Made by a program: the position numbers and the translations under genes. Shown one piece after another: positions 10,575 to 20,741 of a stretch of 33,435 nucleotides of DNA (the stretch's first letter is position 1; every line of letters starts with the position of its first letter). Origin of the DNA: Welwitschia mirabilis (Eukaryota > Gnetophyta > Gnetopsida > Welwitschiales); the NCBI GenBank assembly GCA_051453625.1, contig JBOZIK010000001.1:219928878-219962312 (forward strand), given 5' to 3'. The notes under the pieces were generated by a model. That model worked only from the letters and a program-made list of their open reading frames with translations, searched no databases and had not been told where the DNA came from.

Positions 10575-11542
10575 TCATATCCTATAGGATTAGATTCATG
10601 AAAATAACTAAGTCTATAACCATTAACTTTGAATAAATAGTTATTCTTAAGGCTTAAAATCTTAATAGAATTGTGAAGAAATTTCTTTAAAGCTTTAAAC
10701 AAATTAGTCCACTTAGGCATAAGGTTTTTAGGAAATTTATTTTATCTTAAATAATATAGTAAAACCAATTCATTTAATTTAAAAGTTTTCTTAACAATAT
10801 ATTTATCATGATAGGGCTTTGTTCTTTATTTTTGGGTTTGACTAACCTTTACTCCTAATTTATTCTAATTTATTAAGGTTAATATTTTAAAATATTAAAG
10901 ATTTATTAAGATTTTAGTTAAGTTGTTTAATGGTAAAAAATTCTTATGTTTAATTTCTATAGAAATATAATAAGCTTTTGCAAAATAAGTCTATAGGTTA
11001 AGATTTCAAGTTATAGGTAGTTTGATAGGATTAAAGACTAGTATTTACATGGAGGAACTAATCTTTTTTATTGGATTTTATCATTTTCTAAAAACTTTTT
11101 TAGCTCTTACTTCATAAATTCTACTTGATTAAAATGAAATAAAATATTTTCTTTTAAAAGTCTATCAACCACTTTAGCATCATCTGTTCTAGTTCTAATG
11201 GCTTTACATCACTTAGTAACATAGTCTGTATAAACAAATTTATATCTAAGTATCTAAAAGATGGAAGAAATGGAATAGTGAAATCTATACCCAAAAAATT
11301 AAATATTTCAAGATTAAGAATATTTAAAAAAGCCTCATATGTATCTTTCTAATGCTATCTAAGCACTTAACACTTATTACAAAATTTACAATGTTTATAG
11401 GCATTGTTAGCATGTAAAAATTGACATTTGGACCAAGTTCATTTAACTAATTTAGCATAGGTAAAGACATTAAAATTTTGATTTTATCATAAAATTATTT
11501 TTTATACCCTTTTTATCATGTTTTATGAACTTATTCACTTTT
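10575..11542 (-). pseudogene. Ty3/gypsy integrase remnant (catalytic core and C-terminal domain)
   Basis: Integrase inserts element DNA into the host chromosome. On the minus strand, at about 11360-11500, the reading gives HANNAYKHCKFCNKC (end of the HHCC zinc-binding part). Next comes LEIFNFLGIDFTIPF near 11280, the conserved start of the catalytic core. FVYTDYVTK...TDDAKVV follows at about 11130-11245. Then comes a decayed stretch that matches the YKxKxKAxHD region near 10800. Finally there is LFKVNGYRLSYF at about 10595-10635, the family's FKVNGQRLK.F block at the integrase C terminus. Stops and frameshifts are many. Its zinc-finger part overlaps in content with that of 12714-13040, so the two pieces may come from different elements or from a local duplication. 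Confidence 0.8.
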
Positions 11543-12713
11543 TGTGACAAATTTAGACTATTTATTACTTTTTGAAGGACAAACTAAAAATTGAAGATCA
11601 GCTAGTAGAAAATGCTAGTACCACCATCTAGTCACTGGTGTTGCTAATAATTTGAATGGAAATAGTGCAAAAGTGATGTCTTGGACTTTTGATGATAAAG
11701 TAATAAAACTGCAGTTATGGCCTTAATTAATTATCACATAAAAAACAACTAATGACTTCAATGACATGAGACAGTTGCATAAGTGACATGTGGTAATAAC
11801 ATGTGATACTAACATGGATGATGACATTAAAAAAACATGGTGATAGCAACAAATATAAGAATAATCATGATCCAAAGGCCATGTTATGACCAATTTTACT
11901 AAAAGGCAAAGAGCCTACCTAAGGCTATTAACATTCCAAATTATAATCGCCATCACTCACAACAAGCTAAAGGCTTATAACCTCTTCAAATCTTTTCCTT
12001 ACCTTGAAAAGAGCCTTGAGCCCTTATCTGTAGGAATATTTTGGATACTAAAAATAATGGAAATTACTTAGAGCATGAAGTTGAAATGGCATTTTTAAAT
12101 TTCTCTTTAAAAGTAAACTAGCTTTGATGCTAACTTTAAGAAGTCTATACTAGCTTGCTTTCATCCTTTAATGTAATGTGATTATTATTTTAATAAAGCA
12201 ATAGTTATTCATTCTTTATTTTTAGTATTATTAACATTATATGTTTAATTCTTGAGTGATACTATATTGTTAATTACTTTCATTACTAAGTGAGTTTGTT
12301 AAGGTTACTTTTGGTTATGATCTTTTTATTTAATGAACCTTAAGAATATTAGTTCTTACTTTCTATGCTTATATTAGGATATGAAATATCAAAGAAGCTA
12401 ACGAATTCATCAACACTCATGTGGTAAATGAGATTATATCCTCATGATCTGAGCTATCACAACTGAACAATTTTAGCTTTATTTCAGAAAGTTACAAAAA
12501 ATTCTTAAGTGAAGATATATCTTAGAGATGGTTGTTTTCCAACTTTGCTAGCTAAGATTAAACATCATCACAAGTTTTCTTTTATTTTTGTTTTAATTTT
12601 TTATAGGTTAAGATAATGTTGTATTATGTTCATTAAGAATCTATCTTAATTATCCTTGTGAAATAATAATACTAGGTACTTACCTAGTTTTGTTGAAGTT
12701 TTCTTATACTACA
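11543..12713 (+). mobile_element. Solo LTR of the element-E family, inverted relative to E
   Basis: The stretch aligns with the reverse complement of the LTRs of element E (24405-25699 and 19186-21207). Shared landmarks in order are TGACATGTGGTAATAACATG near 11790, CCAAAGGCCATGTTATGACC at 11872-11891, CTCTTTAAAAGTAAACTAG near 12105, TTTAATGTAATG near 12170, AGTGAGTTT near 12290, and a final ATACTAGGTACTTACCTAG then CTTATACTACA. Its start (TGTGACAAATTTAG) and end are placed by that alignment. It separates two pieces of gypsy integrase. No matching target duplication could be found, possibly from decay. No coding content is recognised; the 61-codon frame at 11886-12071 lies within LTR sequence. 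Confidence 0.7.
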
Positions 12714-13040
12714 ACAAAGACCAATTTGTCTAAAAAATATACATATTTTAAAAGAGTTAACCAATAGAGTGTAGAGTGAACGATTTTATGAGAAATTATT
12801 TTAAAAGAAAGATAGCCTTCATACACTCCATTAGGTATGAATTTTAAGATATTTAAAGTGTAAAATTGTAAAATGCAACTACAAATTATTTCCTTAAAGT
12901 AATACTTATAAGGATTATTTTAAATGTATTTATTAACTTCATGTAAAAATCACTTTTTATCTTAAGCATTTTAATGATTAGGTATACTATGAGGAATAAG
13001 GTAATATGCAATATCAGAATTATAAGGTTCCTATTGAAAA
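12714..13040 (-). pseudogene. Ty3/gypsy integrase remnant (N-terminal zinc-binding region)
   Basis: On the minus strand the reading DIAYYLIPHSIPNH, then FLHEVNKYI, matches the region where RNase H passes into integrase in Athila/Tat-like elements. It continues with NGVYEGYLSFK and STLYWLTLLKYVYF, the family's YGGHF...GFYWPTLFKDA block. The zinc ligands are not all readable. It follows the RNase H remnant in the right order and stops where the solo LTR begins. Confidence 0.65.
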
Positions 13041-13490
13041 ACTAGAAGGTGCTTATCAAGAAACATGTCCTCTATAGGTATTGAGTCTAAAGAAAAATGT
13101 GAATAAGGTCTAATATAAAATAAGTGATTACCAACTACATTTTTTACTCCTTTCCTATCTCTGATATCAAGATAAGACTCTTGCAAAAGGAAGATTCATC
13201 TCATTAATCTAGCTTATATTCCTTCTTAGTTAATAAATATTTAAGAGTACATAGAGTAATAAAGATAATGATTTTTACACTTATAAGATGTGATCTACAT
13301 TTTTCAAAGGAAAAAACTACTACTTATAGCTATTTTTTTTGGTTATTTTATAATTCAACTAATAACCTAGTAATGTTTGATTTTCATAGTAAATAACACA
13401 TAATTTATCATCTCTTTATTCTCCTAAAGGTACTCCTCTAGCATAATCTCTTATATCCAAAAGTAACTTAGAAGAAAATAATTAATCAAA
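13041..13490 (-). pseudogene. Ty3/gypsy RNase H remnant
   Basis: RNase H removes the RNA strand after reverse transcription. The minus-strand reading starts DIRDYARGVPLGE and continues DDKLCVIYYENQTLLGY, LNYKITKKN, then LKYLLTKKEYK after a frameshift. This matches the gypsy pattern CDASDYA.GAVLGQ...HVIYYAS.TL...NY.TTEKE...LKYLL.KKD. Several stops are present, one of them in place of the Gln after the LGE motif. The order relative to RT (upstream) and integrase (downstream) is correct. Confidence 0.88.
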
Positions 13491-14870
13491 TTATTATTGA
13501 ATAGAAGATGAAGTAATAATAAATTTTAGTGTTTAAAGAGGTCTTAGTATTTTGGAGAGTAATCAAAAGAGGCATTCTTAATAGGAAGATTAGTTAACAC
13601 AATTTTAGATAAATATTAAATAAAGTTTCTATAGTATCTGGAATATCCAATAAAATATCTAACATATTTGATGGTTTTATGAAATGAAAGATGAATAATA
13701 AGTTAAATATTAGTAAGGCTCATTTTTATTCCATTCTTATAAATTACATGTTTTTGAACAATGTCTTTTATAATCATGAAATGATATTTCTCCTAGTTAA
13801 GAATAATATTTTTCTCTTTTCACAGTGTAAGAGTAAGCTTTAATTGATGTAAATGATATTTAAAAATTTCACAATGAATATACAGATTTTTTATTTAAAA
13901 TTTAATTAATTATTTAATCATATTAAAAAATATGCTCATCATGCAATTTTCATTTCTTTTTTGCTTTTCTTTTTTTTTTCTTATAATCTTTTGAGGGCAT
14001 ATGTAGGTAAGTTAATTTTGGTTCCACACAATGTCTAATAGCATCTAAACCTATGCATGTCAATGAACTTTCATAAATGTGGAAATTTTAAATATAAATT
14101 TTTCCTTGACAATGTGGGGTTTTAAACGTAAAACCTCTAGGTTTAGGATGTTTTAACTTTACCACTATAGTAAATTAATTAGGAAATATGCTCTTCATGC
14201 ATTATTAGAAGATAGTTGGGGAGCTACATAAACTAAAAGGTATTCATTATAGCCAAATCTTCTAAAGTAGCATGTAAAATTTATCTTCTATATTTAATAA
14301 TATTCTAAATATTATATAATAAATAGTAATACACATAACCCACTAAATTTCTAAGGTTTAATTTACAAATAATGAAGGAAAATGGTCTTAATGAACCACG
14401 GTGTTTAGTTTTTTATGTGTCATCCTTATTTTATGTTAATTTAATATATCTCATTATTTTTTTTAAATTATAATAATTATAGAATTCTTAAAGATAGTGT
14501 GTATGGAATTACTCCCTTGGCAATTAGAAATTAAACAGATAATTTTAGCATCTAGTAGTTTAAAGACTTCTTTCATTACTACTTCTTTCGTATGTAGACT
14601 AAGTCTATATTGTGGCTCTTTACTAGGTTTAATATTTTCTTTCAAATGAATTTTATGTATACATATCATGGAATTCATAACTTTTAAATGAATATAGTTT
14701 ATTCTATAGCTCTATTATGTTTTTTAAGCACACAAATTAAGGCTTCTTATTAAGAAGTTAATAATGTTACAAAGACAACTACAAGATAGGATCTATTATC
14801 TTCTAGAAGTACATATTTTAGGTCTTTGATAAGAGATTTAAGGTTAATATTTAGGACAAATTCTTTACTA
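13491..14870 (-). pseudogene. Ty3/gypsy reverse transcriptase remnant, Athila/Tat-like, split by a SINE
   Basis: On the minus strand the frame at 14463-14678 gives MICIHKIHLKENIKPSKEPQ then VVMKEVFKLLDAKII, a clear match to the CMHRIHLE...KPS.EPQRRLNP..KEVV..EV.KLLDAGII start of Athila/Tat RTs. LNTVV.DHFPSLF follows at about 14370-14410, then FTCYFRRFGYNEYL near 14240, the family's FTCPFGTFAYRRMPF. A SINE (13946-14183) interrupts next. After it the usual F-x-D-D active site reads stop-Ile-Lys-Asn, so both catalytic Asp are lost. An uninterrupted 30-odd-codon stretch at about 13720-13815 (EKNIILN, stop for Trp, EKYHFMIIKDIV) and SRYYRNF near 13640 complete the thumb. The enzyme is certainly dead. 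Confidence 0.9.
13946..14183 (-). mobile_element. tRNA-derived SINE, full length, inserted in gypsy RT
   Basis: The 238-bp body is flanked by an 18-bp direct repeat with 17 matches (AAATATGCTCATCATGCA at 13928-13945; the copy at 14184-14201 has CTCTTC). Flanking RT motifs are split and this repeat is duplicated. Read on the minus strand, the body begins with a pol III A-box-like TAGTGGTAAAG (14157-14167). About 30 bp on is a B-box-like GTTTAAAACCC, which is GTTCGAAACCC with both CpG cytosines decayed. The body ends TTACCTACATATGCCCTC and then an A-rich tail (plus-strand T run, 13948-13981). Long duplications, internal promoter and A tail together define a SINE. The family is not named here; the head resembles general plant SINE heads. 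Confidence 0.85.
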
Positions 14871-15159
14871 AAACGTTATTTTTTCAATTCAACTTATCAA
14901 GGTTCAAATTTAGCTTTTTATTTTGATGTCTTATGGTTGAAACTCTTATTATAATAAGTGATAACTCTCCATGATGTTGACATAATGAATGATTTACAAA
15001 GATGCTAGCAATTTAAAAACTTCGTACTTATTAAATTAACTTAAATTAAGATCTTCTATGTCATCCATATAGCTCTTTTTTATGGCATTTAAAATCTACA
15101 ATTTTACATTTATGTTTTCACATGACATATTTGCTACTCTATTTCTATAGTTGATTAGA

Positions 15160-15430
15160 AAGTGAGGTAGTGAGGAATGGTCTTCCCAAGATTAGGAGGA
15201 ATTATTTTGGATATTCCTTCATATCTAAGAATAAAAAGTTAAGTATATAGTAAAAGTTATCAACTCAGACTAGTACATTACTATTAATCCCTTAGAGATT
15301 TAAATCAAGTAGTTAGTAAGCTACAAGGTTATTCTAGTTTTCTATAGTATTTTTAACATAATCACTTTACATAATGTATATAAAATCAAGTTTATACTAG
15401 CTTTTAAGTCTAACAAGAATCTATTAGTAC
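15160..15430 (-). pseudogene. Ty3/gypsy aspartic protease remnant
   Basis: Retroviral-type aspartic protease cuts the Gag-Pol polyprotein. The minus-strand reading at 15384-15420 is FLLDLKASINLI, which corresponds to the LxDLGASINLMP active-site block of Athila/Tat-like elements with the Gly changed to Lys. About 190 bp later comes LILGRPFLTT (15167-15199), the second conserved block, normally ILGRPFLAT. Spacing and order are right, with RT following. The decay of the active site and frameshifts between the blocks make it non-functional. Confidence 0.85.
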
Positions 15431-15844
15431 TTTTATAACCTATGGTATGTGAAATTATTAGGAAAATATGAGATCTAAATCTTGATTAAAACATATTCGA
15501 AACTATGATTCTTAAATCTTAAGCTAAGAAAGATTTTTTCTCCTTTTTGTTTTGTATGTTTGCTTTTCTCTTTATTGTGCATCCATATTTAAGGAATTTT
15601 GCATACTTTTTTAAATAACATCTAATATAGGAATGCTTATTTTTGCTTAGTTATTATTTTTACTTATTTAAAGATTTTTAAGTATTCTTCTTTAAGATTT
15701 TTTTTTAAAATCTACAAGATGCATAAAAAATAGAATGTTCTTAAGTTCTTCATTTTTATGTGTTTTCATTTCATATTCTTTATCTTTTTCAAGATTACAA
15801 ATTTGATTTTCATTTTAGTTTGAATGTAAAATATTCTTTTATAG

Positions 15845-17300
15845 GTGGTTGAACATGTTTATCTATCCAAGTACCATTTCTTAGTGAGATAGCAATGACT
15901 GTTCCAATGTTTTCCTATCTTTTGATTATGTTAATATATTTTAAGATAGAATAGACTCAGTTGAATAGTTTTTAAAGATAGCAAGTGAGATGCCATTTGC
16001 AAAGGTTGATGCATCTCATATAGTATATGTTAAAGAATTTAAGCTATTTGAGTTTTGATTTTAGCTTTTTTTTATTATTTATTGTTTAAGTTTATATGAC
16101 ATATTATAGGACACCCTTAAATGATTTACTCTTAGATTGACTAAGTTCTTATAAACTAAAGCCTTTATTTTATTAATAATTCTAGGAAAATTTAGAATTT
16201 CTTTTATACATTTGAGTAATAATAATATCCATAATGGAATGGTGATTTCTATGATAATCATCTTAACAATCATCATCTAGATTATACATATTCACTTATT
16301 TAACTACAGAATCTTTGTAAATTGGAGTAGAAAAACATTCATCTTTTTCATGTTAATTAGATGTAGGTATAAGACATATAATAGCTCCATTATCCCTACA
16401 TGATTTAGATAGCTTAAATTATTCTATTTATTTACTATGATGTCAAGTTTTCTATTCATATATATTTCCTCATCTAATTTATATATTTCTTCTCTTATGA
16501 CTTTAGATTATTAATTTTAATTAAGTAAATATTTTAATATACATTGTATTTTTTAATTTTTTACTTTTATCTCTATTTTTTAAATTATCCCAAATTAATC
16601 TAGTTCTTTAGATACGAAGGTTTCACCACTCTCATCTTGATGAGTTACCTGCTTTGTAAGTTTAATTATTTATAGAAAACATTCAAACATCCTAACAATT
16701 AGAACCATGTTAGAGACATGTTTTTAATAGATCTTTAAAACATTCAGATTTCTTGTAAAAGGATCATAATCTTGATATTACAAGTTGATATTTTTTTCAT
16801 CTTAGTTAATTGGTTTTTTTTCTAGAAAGTACTTATTCATAAACTCTTAACTAAAATCTCTCTATGATCTAATTGAATATGTTTTTAAGTTGTGTAGCTA
16901 GGCTTTATCATTTACTTTTAAAATAAAAGGAAATAATCATGATTATATTACTTTGCTTATCTATATTTGATATGGCAACTTCAAATTTATTAAATTTTTA
17001 TAGAAATCCTTAAAACTTAGGTCATGAAAGTTGGATAGAAAATTAATGATGGTAAGTTTTATTTCAATATGATTTGTATATATAGATGAAATCATATAGT
17101 AAAGTTTAGTTAAGCACTTAGGTTATCATAAGGCTTTTAGTGTTATTCTAAGCAATCCTTAATAAATACCATATTTATTAGTTTTAGACATGGTTAATTA
17201 TGTAGAGGGAAATCTAAAAGGTTTAGGTTAAAGATCTACGAATCTATAATATGAGCTTAAAAAAGCCTTTATCAAGGTCATTTAAGAGTGGTTCATATTC
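15845..17300 (-). pseudogene. Ty3/gypsy gag remnant, Athila/Tat-like
   Basis: Gag forms the particle that packages element RNA. At 15845-15904 the minus strand reads VIAISLRNGTWIDKHVQPP without a stop, matching the KAITLRSGK...PP motif that lies between gag and protease in these elements. At about 16340-16400 a partial zinc-knuckle can be read (SCRDNGAIICLIPT), and 16079-16276 is an open frame in the N/G-rich linker that normally follows the knuckle. From about 16420 to 17300 no block could be matched with confidence; it should hold the capsid core if the element was full length. A 5' boundary was not found. An ATTGGTCATAACC stretch near 17365-17378 (minus) is a very weak candidate primer-binding site. 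Confidence 0.6.
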
Positions 17301-17639
17301 TATCTTTTCTTCATTAAATTATCTATGAAGTTCCCTAGTAGAAAACTAATTCAATGATGCATGAGAGGTTATGACCAATAGAGAGTTTTAAAGACAAAAT
17401 GCTTGTGCAAATTTAAAAAACTATAAACATGCATAGTTTTCAATTTTGAATTAAAAAATTCATAAAAACTATGATGGAACTAGTAAAATATACTATGATT
17501 TAAATAAAATTCCAAATTTTTAATTTCAAAGAATGCAAAATTCTACTTTTCACCATAGGTGAATGATAAATTTTTATTTTTTGGAATTTAAAATTTTACA
17601 TAGCATACCATAATGTGATATATCAATAGTAAGCCACAC
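17301..17639. other. AT-rich sequence, nothing recognised
   Basis: This lies between the last plausible gag sequence and repeat A copy 2. No motif could be read with confidence. Confidence 0.4.
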
Positions 17640-19185
17640 AAAAAGGCATATGAATCTCAATGAAACCTAGAAACTTACCCTTTCTATGAACATTAAATGA
17701 AAAAAAAAAAAGTTATAATCCACTTAGATAAAAGTAAGATTCAACATAGAGGATCTAAATCAACTATTTATAGATTTAAGTTCCTATGCTTTGGATGCTT
17801 CTAGTTCTTATAAAATAAATAATGCTTTTTATTTTGATAATGTTATATCTTAAAAACAAACATACAAAAGAGTGATGAATTGTAATAAGCTAAGCAATAC
17901 TAATTACAATTCCAAATACTAACATCAAAAAATTTTTATGCCTTGACTTTAGTTATAGTTCGCAACATTTGATAGTTACACCTAAATAGTTAAGGTATGA
18001 ATAGTAATTTTAAAATGAATGAAAATAACCTATTGTATTCTATTTTAGTTTTTAAATTTTCATTTGCTCTTAAAAAATATGAGAATTTTGCTAGCTCATA
18101 AAGGTTTAGATAATTGAAAAAAAAATTTAATTCTAGTTTGGCTAGAAAGCATTTGAAAAGGAATTAATGAAATTAATATTTTAAAGATATTTTCCTCCTA
18201 GGAGTTAGGAATTATTATTCATAATAAAATTTATTGAGCAAGCCCAAGATAAGTTAAATATTTTATTTTAAGTATAAAATAAACTTTTAGATAAGCAATA
18301 AAGTATTCAGTGTAGATTTTTGATGTCATAAAAACAATGAGCTTATAAATGTTGCATCTTATAATAAAATGTAGAAAATAATAAGATAGCATAATAAATG
18401 TTAAAAACCCTAATGCATCAATTATTTAAACCCTCATAGTATATTAAAAGAATAGATATAAATGTTAAATATAAGAGAATATTTAAAATAAACTATTACT
18501 AACAAGTAATCATACTTGTATCAATGGTGGAAGAAAAGATAAATCTAATTGTATTATAAAGTGGATTTATTAATAATGCAAATATTATAACAAATATTAG
18601 CTTAGTATAGATGTAAATAATTATGCTTGATAAAGTAGATGCTTCATGAACCAATCATTTTATCATATCTAAATTATAAGAAAGAAGGCTTAGAACTTTA
18701 TGATAAGATAATCCCTCATCATAACCATAAGAAATGTAGCTCTAAAATGATAGAGTTGTAATGGAATGATGAAGTGATACAAGAATTACATGATCATTAG
18801 CCCTAAATATAGGAAATTATTTTGTAGTATTAAGTAGAATTGTGAATTAAATTGATGTATACATGGAATATTCATGTTAATATTAGATGGTTATTAACAA
18901 ATCTTCTTAGGTTATATGATTGAAAAATATAACCATTAGTCTTCTGAAGATCTAGTATTTTGTCTTATTAGACTGGCTTTATCCTTATGCTATAAGATTA
19001 ATTTGATAACATTTCCATTGTTTATTAGTTAATCTCTTCTAAAGCACAATTTTCCTATGAAATCCATTGGTGCAAGTGATTTGAATGAAAATATTACTCC
19101 TATTAGGCTGTTTAGCTTTCACGAAAGTTGAGAATCTTACAGAAGGTTGTAATTAAGATTTTAAGTATTAGTCCTTAATAGTAAT
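17640..19185 (-). repeat. Dispersed repeat A, copy 2, left part (possible 5' LTR of the gypsy element)
   Basis: This aligns with 5085-6950 in the same orientation and lacks the 5694-5949 solo LTR, giving its empty site at about 18165. Shared blocks include AAAGGCATATG, GGATCTAAAT, GCTAGAAAGCATTTGAAAAG, TAAAGATATTTTCCTCC, AACCCTAATGCATCAAT and ATTAGTCCTTAATA. The match stops abruptly at about 19185 where element E begins, and the missing end of the repeat resumes at 25700. It contains no recognisable gene. Confidence 0.65.
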
Positions 19186-19374
19186 TGAGGACTCAGTGTT
19201 ATTCTTTCTAAAAGGATGATGGAGATAGCTTTTACAAGTAAAACATACAAATGGCATTATAAACATACTATAACTAGTTTAAACAAGAATGTAAATCAAA
19301 GGAGATAGAAAAAGGAAAAAACATTAAGTAGTAAAAGTATGACAATGAACTGATACCCAAAGAACTAACTTGAA

Positions 19375-20295
19375 NNNNNNNNNNNNNNNNNNNNNNNNNN
19401 NNNNNNNNNNNNNNNNNNNNNNNNNNNNNNNNNNNNNNNNNNNNNNNNNNNNNNNNNNNNNNNNNNNNNNNNNNNNNNNNNNNNNNNNNNNNNNNNNNNN
19501 NNNNNNNNNNNNNNNNNNNNNNNNNNNNNNNNNNNNNNNNNNNNNNNNNNNNNNNNNNNNNNNNNNNNNNNNNNNNNNNNNNNNNNNNNNNNNNNNNNNN
19601 NNNNNNNNNNNNNNNNNNNNNNNNNNNNNNNNNNNNNNNNNNNNNNNNNNNNNNNNNNNNNNNNNNNNNNNNNNNNNNNNNNNNNNNNNNNNNNNNNNNN
19701 NNNNNNNNNNNNNNNNNNNNNNNNNNNNNNNNNNNNNNNNNNNNNNNNNNNNNNNNNNNNNNNNNNNNNNNNNNNNNNNNNNNNNNNNNNNNNNNNNNNN
19801 NNNNNNNNNNNNNNNNNNNNNNNNNNNNNNNNNNNNNNNNNNNNNNNNNNNNNNNNNNNNNNNNNNNNNNNNNNNNNNNNNNNNNNNNNNNNNNNNNNNN
19901 NNNNNNNNNNNNNNNNNNNNNNNNNNNNNNNNNNNNNNNNNNNNNNNNNNNNNNNNNNNNNNNNNNNNNNNNNNNNNNNNNNNNNNNNNNNNNNNNNNNN
20001 NNNNNNNNNNNNNNNNNNNNNNNNNNNNNNNNNNNNNNNNNNNNNNNNNNNNNNNNNNNNNNNNNNNNNNNNNNNNNNNNNNNNNNNNNNNNNNNNNNNN
20101 NNNNNNNNNNNNNNNNNNNNNNNNNNNNNNNNNNNNNNNNNNNNNNNNNNNNNNNNNNNNNNNNNNNNNNNNNNNNNNNNNNNNNNNNNNNNNNNNNNNN
20201 NNNNNNNNNNNNNNNNNNNNNNNNNNNNNNNNNNNNNNNNNNNNNNNNNNNNNNNNNNNNNNNNNNNNNNNNNNNNNNNNNNNNNNNNNNNNNNN
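19375..20295. other. Assembly gap (921 N) inside the 3' LTR of E
   Basis: The sequence resumes at a point homologous to about 24807 in the right LTR, after leaving at about 24625. If the LTRs are collinear, some 185 bp are missing, so either the gap size is overestimated or something extra is inserted here. Confidence 0.95.
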
Positions 20296-20646
20296 AGTAG
20301 GATTTAAATCCTAAAAATCATCAAATGATTATAAGTTATGAAACCAAAAGGATGACCAAGATAGATTCACTCAAAATTATAGATAACTTAGCATTTTTAT
20401 AGCTCCTAATAAAGCATTTTAGGTATGAATTAATGCACACTTAAAGTTAGGAAAAGAAAACTAAAATTTACTAGAGACATAAGTACTACATTACATTAAA
20501 GAAATAGACTTAAATTAAAGAAGCATCAAGAAAGTTGAGGTTAGCTCACTTTCAACGAGACCTAGAATAACATTATGAAGAATTCTTTACTTGAAAGCTT
20601 TTATAACCAAAGAATTCAAGGAATATAATGGAGGGGTTTGGTGCTT

Positions 20647-20654
20647 CTTATATA
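20647..20654 (-). promoter_or_regulatory. TATA box in the E 3' LTR
   Basis: Minus-strand TATATAAGAAGC. The equivalent site in the right LTR is CTATAAAAAGG at 25152-25162, in the same place relative to the shared promoter motifs. Confidence 0.5.
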
Positions 20655-20687
20655 AAGATTTAGAATTAGAGTATTTGGAGTCCTTTG

Positions 20688-20741
20688 ACTTCTAAGGGTA
20701 GGTGAGGAGGGTGAACTTCTAAGGGTAGGTGAGGAGGGTGA
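20688..20741 (+). repeat. Perfect 27-bp tandem duplication in the E 3' LTR promoter
   Basis: The unit starting ACTTCTAAGGGTAGGTGAGG occupies 20688-20714 and repeats without a mismatch at 20715-20741. The right LTR has a single related copy (GTAGTGGTAGGTGAGGTGGG near 25201), so the duplication happened after the two LTRs diverged. Confidence 0.9.

Noticed and set aside
12680-12713. Reading of the minus strand as the last residues of the integrase zinc finger
   Set aside because: The same bases match the end of the E-family LTR (compare 24405-24440), so they are assigned to the solo LTR.
19181-19185. GTAAT / GTAGC as the target-site duplication of element E
   Set aside because: Only three of five bases agree and the left LTR edge is uncertain by about 40 bp.
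19370-20314. A 314-codon frame on the plus strand
   Set aside because: It is almost entirely N. The same holds for the frames at 7507-7863, 7522-7869, 32293-33222, 32312-33274 and 32342-33229.
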